Source: a virus
Strand: one strand, 5' to 3'
Virus record (IMG/VR): IMGVR_UViG_3300025809_000051
Location: 1 to 37,492 of that record
Length of the DNA stretch: 37,492 nt
In this document: piece after piece, positions 18,838 through 28,900 of the stretch
How positions within the stretch are numbered: position 1 is the stretch's first letter
Layout of the letters: each line of letters begins with the position of its first letter
Made by a program: the position numbers and the translations under genes
The notes under the pieces: generated by a model
Database searches by the model: none
Seen by the model: only the letters and a program-made list of their open reading frames with translations
What the model was told of the DNA's origin: nothing

Positions 18838-19932
18838 ATGGAAAAAAACTTAAATCAAAACCTTTTTTTACAGCAGTTTAATGAAAGTGATGCTATAGCT
18901 TACAATGAAGGTTTTACATCTAGCACTAGTGATTATAATTTTCAGCTACTAGAAAATGCGTATAGAAATACTGGTAGAATTTATGCTAAGTTAAAATTAG
19001 CTGTAGACTCTAATAACTGTCAAGATGAAACTTGCGCTTACGAGTTGTCTGAAATTAAGCACCTACAAGAATCTCCACAATTGTCTTTAGATTTTTTATC
19101 TTCTCTTTTAGCAGAGTTAAGTGTTACAGATGATCCAAACTTTGATCCTAACAATAATTTTAAATACACAGCTGCTAACAGTGTTATGACTGCTAAACCT
19201 GGTTTTTCTAAGTCAGATGGTTATAACGTTTATTTAGATTTGCTACCAGGTGGTGCTCAACAAATAGTCTTTATTGGCCCTGCTTTTGAAGAGCCGTTAG
19301 TTATTAACAACACGGCTTTAAATTCTTTAATTGAATCTAACACTTCGCTTGTAGCGCCTACTCCAGACATTAATAAAGATATGTTAAGATTGCTTACCGA
19401 GGTTGGTGTATTTTCTCCTGATATGGTTGGTGAAAACGGAGAGCTAACAGCTGGAGCTAAAATAACTGAAGAATATGTGATTATGAATCCTGATGGTTCT
19501 TTTGATTACGAGATCATAGACATTGGAAATGGAAAAGGTAGAAATACACTTAAATACGATTTAGATAAAATCGAAAAGAAAGTAACTCCGTTTATAAACG
19601 CTGAGGTTGCTGGTTTAATGAGCTCTGAGCAAGACGCGGTTGCAGCTTGGAACGTTTATATATCTAAAGGTACAAGTGTTGAAGAGGACGATCAGATGGT
19701 GCAAAACGCTAATGCTGGCGATAGTTCTTGGAGCTACACAGAAGACTTGCCACTTATGCAAGATAAAAAAGTTTTATTTGAAAAGAAATATAAAGAATAC
19801 TTTATGAATAATTATCTGAAACAATTTACTACGAACCAGTTTCCTACGGTTCAGGCAGACGCTGCGGTGTTTGATTTAGCTGAAGCTAAAAAAGCTAAAG
19901 CTCAAAAGTTTATTGACGATAATAACCTATAA
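18838..19932 (+). CDS. Unknown protein between internal virion genes
   Basis: A 364-residue acidic protein. Residues about 1-100 are helical (LQQFNESDAIAYNEGFTSST, then ENAYRNTGRIYAKLKLAVDS), residues 100-170 look beta (GYNVYLDLLPGGAQQIVFIG), and the last ~50 are helical and Lys/Ala-rich (FDLAEAKKAKAQKFIDDNNL). Two cysteines (NNCQDETCAYE) might pair or bind metal. I do not recognise a family. Flanking genes make a virion-associated role likely. It has an A-rich leader (aattaaaaaaacaaaATG) and ends 10 bases before the giant gene. Confidence 0.65.
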   Translation: MEKNLNQNLFLQQFNESDAIAYNEGFTSSTSDYNFQLLENAYRNTGRIYAKLKLAVDSNNCQDETCAYELSEIKHLQESPQLSLDFLSSLLAELSVTDDPNFDPNNNFKYTAANSVMTAKPGFSKSDGYNVYLDLLPGGAQQIVFIGPAFEEPLVINNTALNSLIESNTSLVAPTPDINKDMLRLLTEVGVFSPDMVGENGELTAGAKITEEYVIMNPDGSFDYEIIDIGNGKGRNTLKYDLDKIEKKVTPFINAEVAGLMSSEQDAVAAWNVYISKGTSVEEDDQMVQNANAGDSSWSYTEDLPLMQDKKVLFEKKYKEYFMNNYLKQFTTNQFPTVQADAAVFDLAEAKKAKAQKFIDDNNL

Positions 19933-19942
19933 ATTTAATTAA

Positions 19943-22900
19943 ATGCTGTTAATAGAAAAAGTACAGGAATTACAAGCAATTCAACCTTCTCTTGATCCCA
20001 AAGAAATGAAAAGAAGGATTGCAGAATGGAAGAAGCAAACTAGTTATAAAGCGCCAGAAGCAATAGAGATTGAAGAGGTAAAGATAGAAGACTCCCCGGA
20101 AAAAAAGGATCCAAACGAGGAGTCGCAAAACAACACAGGGTCCGATCTTTCAGATTCTGGAAATGGAAAATCAGTATCAAAGAAATATAATTTTTTAGAT
20201 TTATTAAAACCAAAAGATAATTTTAATTTCGGGTTTAGTCAGCCAAAATTTGATAAAGATTTTTTTAATAGAAAATATAAAAGTCTTACAGGTTATAACA
20301 TAGATGATCTAGAACCTGATGAAGTTTTTAAAGGAGAAGGTGGTTACGAATATAAATATAAACTAGGAAAATCCAAAGATGGAAAAGCTCCTATGAATTT
20401 TTATGTAAAAAAACCTGGTGAAGAAGGATTTATTGATTTAACAACTAAGTACAATAAAATATTAAAAGAAGATCCTGAATTTAAGATAGAAAAAAATATA
20501 GAATTTGCTAATTCATATGCTTCTATTTTATCTGAAATGGGTTATTTACCTGAAGATGTTAAAAAAGATGTTATAGCTCAGCAAGAAAAAATTAAGAAAA
20601 AAAATGCTGAAATTAAAGCTTTTAACGAAAAACAAGACACTAGTAGATTATACAACGAGAGAGGATTAGAAAATTACAACAATAGAACAAGTCTAAACCA
20701 GGCTCCTAATTTTTATAGAATAGAAGAAGGTGAAACAACTGTTCCTGAGTTTTTTAACATGCCAGTGCCTACGCCTGAATCATACGAATACTATATTAAA
20801 ACATCTGAGATGGCTGGTTTTATGTACGGGATTGATGGTGCTACTTCAAAAGATAAAGCTTTAGCGCTTATAGAATATGAAGATTTAGATTTAGAATTTC
20901 CTTTTTTATATTTTAAAGATAGCCAAAAACATAATAGTCAGCTAAAAGGTTATGATAAAAACCTACTAATAAATAAATTTGGAGGAGTTAAAGGACTTGA
21001 GCAAATAGGTGTTAATTCAGATGATTTTTTAGGTTTTATGCTTTATAAAGGATTTGCTGGAGACATAGTTGAGGCTGAACAAAGTGGTAAATTTAAAGAT
21101 GAGCCTCTTATGTTTCAAAGACAGATGCAAGATTATGTAAATTTCTACATGCAGGAAATGGATCATAGATACAATACTAAGCAAAAAATGCTAGATGTTA
21201 TATATGATAAAGATGGCAAGTACGAAGAATACAATATAACATCTAGTACTCCAAGAGCTATGTCTTTAAAGCTTCCTGAATATGGAAAAAGTGAAGCTAA
21301 AACTATTTTTGATTACGGCGCTTATGAAGCTTATGCTTCTGTTTTATTTCCAGATGCTTTCGCAAAAGACAAGGAATATTTAGCTGAAAAAATAAAATTT
21401 AATAATACTTTAGACAATAGGGGTGATGCTTCTTCTAAGTTATATGCCACGGCAGAAGGTTTAAAAAATATACCTGTAGCTTTTTATGAAGAAGCGTGGG
21501 GCTTAAAAAATTGGGTTTCTGATGTTGTTGGTGCAGATGATATTGCTGATAGAGGAAGAGGTAGACTAGCTGAAATAAACAGAAGAAGAGCTTCTTATCA
21601 AACTTATACTAATTTTTACGGCCCTACTTTAGAAATAGAAGGTAAAACTTATGCTATAGACAGAGACGATAAAAATGAAATCCTATGGAATGTAGATGAA
21701 GGTTACTCAGTAGTTGGTGATGCTTCTTATATACAAAAACTAACTGAAAGAGTAAAAAAAGAAGGTAAGTTTAAAAATCATAAAACTTTTAGAGGATATA
21801 CTACTCAAGGAGGAACAGTCTTTGGTAGCTTATTGCTTCAAGTAGTTGGTACAAAAGGATTTGGTACAGCTTCAAAAGGGTTAAGATTAACAACTGGAGC
21901 AGCGCTTAATGGCTTTGGGCTAAACGTTGCTAAGTATAAAAGATATAAAGATCTAGCAACTGCGATAGGTGGATCACCTGCCTCCAAGCTTAAGCTACCT
22001 ATAAAAACTTCTACAATAGACAATATAATGTTTCAAGGCATGTATGGAGCATATACAGGTCACGAAACTATATTGTCAGAATCATTAGGCGCTGGCTTAA
22101 ACCAAGAAGAGGCACAAGAGCTTGCTAACACAGGGTCTTTAGCTTACGGCGCTTGGTATGCAGCCACTGGACCTATTAACAATAAAGGAGGTTGGTTTGA
22201 TGATATTATAGGTAAAAGAACTCTTCAGAACACAGTAAAAAGAGCCATAGGTAAATATAAGTCTGAAGGCTACAATGGTTTTATGAATTCTTTTCAAAAA
22301 TCATTGTTAAAACTAAGTTCAAAAGCTTCTAAGTTTGTAGAACAAGGTTTTGGAGAAACTGTTCAAGAAAATACACAGCAGTCTGGAGAGGCTTTAATAA
22401 ATAGATATTTAAATTATAAATTTGATGTAGATTTTTTAGATGATACTTACACGAAAGCCGAAGTAGAGACTACTTCTGGATTATCTTTTGTTACAGCAGG
22501 AATAATGAGTGGTATTAAAATACCTAACTTTAAAGGTAATTCTAAAAACAATTTATTAGATTATCAATATATAGGAGAAAATGCCACTGAAGCTGAGAAA
22601 ATAGCTTTAAAATTAGTAGAAAACGGTTTAGCTACGCAGCAAGATGTTACAGATATGTTAGAAAATGCTAAAGCTGTAACAAATCAAACACCTAGAATAC
22701 CTAAATGGTTAGATGATAATCTTACTTTTGATGTAGCTAAGTTAATGCAAGAAAGACAAAATCTAGAAAACTCTAAAAAAAACATAGACAAATCTTTTCA
22801 TCAAAATATAGATGATAGAATTGAAAATATAAACTTAGAGATTGACGGTTATGTAAGACCCGCTGCTGATGAGCAAAGAGCTAAGCTGCAAACTGGTGTA

Positions 22901-25900
22901 GAGAATTTTCTTAATAAAATTAGAAAAGCAAAAGGCAAGGTTGATATGGTAGAATTTGATACTACAGCCGAGGCTAATGCTTATAGACAAGAGTTATTAG
23001 AACAAGGTGGCAACGTAATGCAGTCTGATAACTATGGTGATATGGTTATTACGGGAGAAGGTAATAAAATTCTTATAGTAGATAATCAAATAAACACTGA
23101 AGACAACGTAGTTACAACAGGTGTTCACGAAGGTGGTCACTTTGTTCTTTCAGAAACAGTTGATCAAGATCCTGACGCTGCTAAAAAACTAGGTAATGCT
23201 TTAGTGGACGAAATGTTTGAAAACGAAAATGTTACTATAAAAAACAATAACATAAATAGAAGACTAGCTGGATATGCTTCGCAAGGTGTTACTACTCCTG
23301 TTATGATGGAGGAAATAATGATGATGGTTAGCGAAGGTTTAATAAATGGTGACATAGAGTTTAATGAAACATCTAAAACTAAAATAGGTGATTTAATAAG
23401 AAGAACTCTTCAAGATGTTTTTGGTATTAAGATAAAGTTTAAGGATGGTGAATCTGTATTAAACTTTTTAAGAGATTATAATAGAACTATAGAAACTCAA
23501 AGAGGTGGAAAAGCCATAGCTAGAGTAGCCACTGAAGGAGCTAAAGTAGATATAGCGGATCCTGGTATTGAAGCCGCTAGAAAAGTAGGTAGAGTAACAC
23601 AAGAAGTTGACCCAGAAACAGGTGAAATAGTTGAAACTGAAATAGTGCCTAAACCAGAAGTTGAAGCTAAACAAAGTCAAAGAATAGATGAAACTGAAGA
23701 AACTCCTGAACAAGCTATAGAGAACAAAGAGCTAATGAATAAGATTGTTGAGGGAGATATTAGTGCCGCAGGCACACTTGTTCAAAAAAACGCTGGCTTA
23801 ATACTACCATTGTTAAATTTTAATCCAGATATAACCACACAGAGTGGAGTAACATCAGAAGACGTGTTGCAGGCTGTAACAGACATGATGACACCTGGTA
23901 TTGTTGATATAGTTTTCACTAAAGAAAAAACAGGTGAGCAAAGAAATAAATCACTAGCAGAAGAATACGCTAAAGAAAAAGGTGAAGTCAGTACTTTTTT
24001 AGGAAGACTGCGTTTTAGAAAAAAAGAAATATACACAGCTGCAGGACTTGATCCTAATAAATTTAATCTAGTTGCTATTGATTCTTCCACTAAACAAATA
24101 GTAGACGAAGGATCAGACCCTAAGCCTAAACCAGAAAAAGAAGTAGCTACTACTCAAGTAGATCCAAGAGAGTTTGGACCTGTTACCGAAGGCAATAAAC
24201 TTAAAGACGTAGAGGGTATAGTTAAAGTAACTGACAAAGAAAGGTTAACATTTAAAAAATTAGCTTCTAAATACTTTGATAAAGTATCACAAGCACTATT
24301 TGGCATGCCTGGTAAAAAAGTAAAAGGCAATGTTAGTTTAAAGTACGCTGATGTTAAAGGTCAACCTAGTTCTTCTGAGGCTAGCAAGCTTCAAAATGTT
24401 TTTAAAAATGTTGAAGACGTTAGAAACTTTATAAAGGCTATGCCTCCTTACAATGTTGCTACGAGTCAAACAGTAATAGATAGACAGGGTAAAAAAGTAG
24501 ATGTTTCTAAAGATGTTAGAGGTAGATCTATAGCTATAAATCCTACAATATTAAAAAAGTTTTATCAACCAGTTACTAGAGCTATAGAGGGTATATCAGA
24601 CAGAAGTGGTAGAAGTTTAGGTAGTACAAGTCAAACTCAAGTGTATGAATTAAAACCAGAATATAGACGCAGAATAACAAAAGAAACTATAGAAGGTTTA
24701 CAAAAAAGTCTTGGCATTACTAAAGGAGAATTAAGCGTACCCATAAAAGGACCAGCTAGAACAGAGTTTGGTTCTCTACTTACTGGACTTTCTAAGATGT
24801 ATGTAGATAATCTTATAAACACTGTAGGTAGGTCTAAGCTTACTACGGATCAAGCTAAAGCAGATACTGGGGCTGGTAAGAGTAAAGCTATGGCTAGTAA
24901 GCGAACACAGGAGCTAAACTGGAAAGAAACAGACGAAGCTATAGTGGCTTCTTTTAAAATAGGTGATAGAACTTATAAAACAACTCTAGAAGAAACCGCT
25001 TTTATGGAATTTGACGAAGGTCAAACCTACCAGGACATAGAGGATATAGCTAAAGATTTAGATATACTTGAAGACGCAGAAGGAGACCCGATAGAAAGTT
25101 CTGAGAATTTTTACCATCTAGAATTTGGAGATACTGAGCTTGGAAAAGGTATAACAGGTAAAGGTAACGCTTTTGAAGTGTTCACAACTACCATGAACGG
25201 TGTTGTAGATTACTTAAAAGCTAATCCAAGAATAGAGGGAGTTGTTTTTACAGCTAAAGAACCTAGTAGAATTAGGTTATATAAAACCCTAAGCCAAGTG
25301 TTAGCTGGTAAACTTAATGGCAGCTCTGGTTTTAAAAACGACACATTTATTGTGTCAACTAAACCTGAAAAGATTAGCAAGCCAAGATCTATGGCCAGTA
25401 AGCGTATAACCGAGGAGCAAAAAAGTAAAGGTATAAAAGATCAAATCCATCAAGATTCTGGTAAAAGTTTAGTATCTAAAACCTTAAGTTTATTAACAAG
25501 AAAAGATGGTGTAGCCGCGGGGTTTGGAAACGCCACGTTAACTTTTATAGCAACTCCTTTTAATCTATCATCTGGTGGTAATTCCGCAAGACGCAACTAC
25601 TTAGCTATAACAGACGCTAGTTTAACCAGAGATAAAGATCGGGTTAAAACTGAAAAAGCTTTAAAAGAAGGTATGGTTTTTGACTTGAGTAAAGTTAGAA
25701 GTAAAATAACTAATTTAGGTTTATCTAATTCAGGACCTCAATTTACCACTGATCAGTTGAAAGAAATGAGTCTAGTCGCTAAAGGCGGTAGTAGATCTTC
25801 TATAGCTAGAAATAAAGAGAAATTTGAAGCTTTAATTAACGGTAAAAATTCACTTTACGACGGTTTTTATAAAGCTTACGATGCAAATCCTGAGGCTAAT

Positions 25901-28900
25901 TTACCTGGATTAAAACAAATAATATATCCAGCAGATCAATCTTCAAACGCTACATTAGGTAGAAAAATGGCTACAGCAGCTAATGATTCTAATAAAGGAG
26001 ATAAAGTACCATACTTAGAGCATTGGTTTCCATATGGACAATGGGCTTTAACTACTATTTCTACTTTTGATATGCCTCAAGCCTCTAGAGATGCCTGGAA
26101 AAAATGGGCTAATGAACATTATTATCAAGAGAATATAAGTTCACAAACTCAAACAGCGGTAGACAAAACATACACGGTAAAATTAGAAGATGGTACAGAA
26201 GTTTCTTGGAAGTCTAAAGATCAAAACCATCCGCTTCTTGAAGAGCAATTGAGCAAGTTTAGAGAAACAGGAGATGTTAAGTACTTAAATGAAGCTAGTA
26301 GACTTTCAGATATAAGAAAATACCCTGGAGTACACACTGAGGTTAATCCATTTGTCCACGGTAGATATAATGTCACTGACGCAGCTAAGTATGGAATAAA
26401 AGTTTCTCCAAGCTTGCAATCTAATTTAGAGGTGCAACACGAAGCTAGTGCTATTATACATGAGGTTATAGTTGGTAATATAACAGAGATTGAAGCTCAA
26501 GAAAGAATAGAAGCTTTTATTTCTATAGCTCCTGGAAAGTCAATGGCTTCAAAACGTGACAGCGATTTAATTCCTGACGCTATAAAATATGACAGACCTA
26601 TAACTGTGCAAACAGCTATAAACGCTTTAGAAAAAACTGATAAAGCCTTAGCAAACGGTAGAAAACTAGATCAACCTGTTAAGAAAATTAGAGTGTTTGA
26701 TTTTGATGATACATTGGCTAGAACTAAAAGCAATGTGTTATACACAATGCCTGATGGAACTACTGGAGCTATTGACGCTGCTACATTTGCTAAAGAAGCA
26801 GGTAACATGGAAGCTGAAGGAGCTCAATGGGATTTCTCTGAGTTTAGTAAAGTAATGCAAGGAAGTAAAGGACCACTATTAGATGTAGCTAAGATTATAG
26901 CAGACAAACGTGGAACTAAAGATGTGTTTGTTTTGACGGCAAGACCTGCAGATGCAGCTGGACCAATTAAAGAATTCTTAGCTAGTATGGGATTAGATAT
27001 TCCACTTGCTAATATCACTGGTTTAGGTGATGGAACTCCACAGGCTAAAGCTGGTTGGATTATGGGTAAAGCAGCTGAAGGTTATAACGACTTTTATTTT
27101 GCAGACGATCACACAGGAAATGTTAAAGCAGTTAAGGATGTACTTAGTCAAATAGATGTTAAGTCTAAAGTTCAATTAGCAAAAGCTAGTAAAAGACAAA
27201 CCTTTGATACTGTCGTAAATGATATGATCGAGGATTCATCTGGTATTGAAGCTTACAAAAAATACTCTGCAGCTAGAGCTAAAACAGTTGGTGCTAGCAA
27301 AGGCAAGTATGCTTTTCTTATTCCACCATCTGCTGAAGACTTTACAGGTTTACTATATAAGATGATAGGTAAAGGTAAAAAAGGAGATGCTCAAATGGCT
27401 TTCTTAAAAACCAATTTACTTGATCCTTATAATAGGGCTGAGTCCGCTGTTACACAAGCTAAGATATCTGCTGCAAATGATTTTGTAGCTTTAAAAACAA
27501 AACTAAAAACATTACCTAAAACCTTAAGTAAAGAAACTGGTATTGGTAAATTCACTTATTCTCACGCAGTGCGTGTCGCTGCTTGGACTAGACAAGGTAT
27601 GACTATACCTGGTCTTTCTAAAAGAGATGTTAAAGAGCTAAATGATTTTGTAAACAAAGACGCTAAGTTAACAGTTTTCACCGACGAGCTTATTAAAATA
27701 CAAAAAGGTAAAGAATATCCAAAACCTGGTAAAGACTGGTTAGGTGGTAATATCACTACAGATATTATTGGTGGTATTAACAAAGTTAATAGAGCTGAAT
27801 ACCAGCAAGAGTGGAGAGAGAACATCGACATTATATTCTCTGAAGATAATATGAACAAGATGGAAGCTGCGTACGGAACTAGATGGCGTGAAGCTATGGA
27901 AGATTCTATACGTAGAATGAAATCTGGTAGCAATAGACCAATCGGAGGTAACAGAGTGACAGAAGGATTACTTAACTGGTTAAACAACTCTGTTGGTGCT
28001 GTAATGTTCTTAAATACAAGATCTGCGTTACTACAAACTATATCTGCGGTAAACTTCATAAACTTAGGTGATAATAATATAATAAAGGCAGGAAGAGCGT
28101 TTGCAAACCAAAAACAATTTTGGGGTGATTTTATGACGCTTATGAATTCTGATTACTTAGTAGAACGTAGAAACGGTCTTAAGATCAATGTAAGTGAATC
28201 TGAAATTGCTGATGCTGTAAGAGAATCTAAGAACAAACCTAAAGCAGCTATTGCTTTCTTACTTAGCAAAGGTTTTGTTATGACTAGATTCGCTGATAGC
28301 TTCGCTATTGCGTCTGGTGGTTCTACTTTCTATAGAAATAGATTAGAAGCTTTAAAGAAACAAGGTTTAAGCGATGCTGATGCTGAGACGCAAGCTTTTG
28401 AAGATTTTAAAGCTATAGCAGAAGAAAACCAACAGTCTAGTTCGCCTAGTAAAATTAGCCAACAACAAGCCTCTGCTGCTGGTCGTGTAATACTTGCTTG
28501 GGCAAACACTCCAATGCAGTATGCTCGTATACAAAAACGTGCTGCACAAGATCTTATAAATAAACGAGGCGACTGGAAAAGCAATGTATCTAAAATAGTT
28601 TACTATGGTGCTATTCAGAATTTAATATTTAACTCACTGCAACAAGCAGTATTTGCTTTAGGATTTGGAGATGATGAAGAAGAAACCGACGAAGCAAAAG
28701 CTAAGAAAAGAAATGACAAAGCTTACGAGGTTGTCAATGGAATGATCGATTCTCAACTTAAAGGTTTAGGTATATTTGGAGCAGCAAGTGTTGCTATTAA
28801 AAATGCGTTAATAACTCTTTATGAAGAGCATGGTAAGAAAAGTCCTAAATACGAAAATGCAATAGATGATTTACTAAGCTTTTCACCACCTCTTGGGTCT

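Noticed and set aside
27562-28059. 165-residue - strand open frame opposite the giant gene
   Set aside because: The + strand frame in this part encodes the strongly conserved MFLNTRSALLQTISA module, so the antisense frame is most likely chance.
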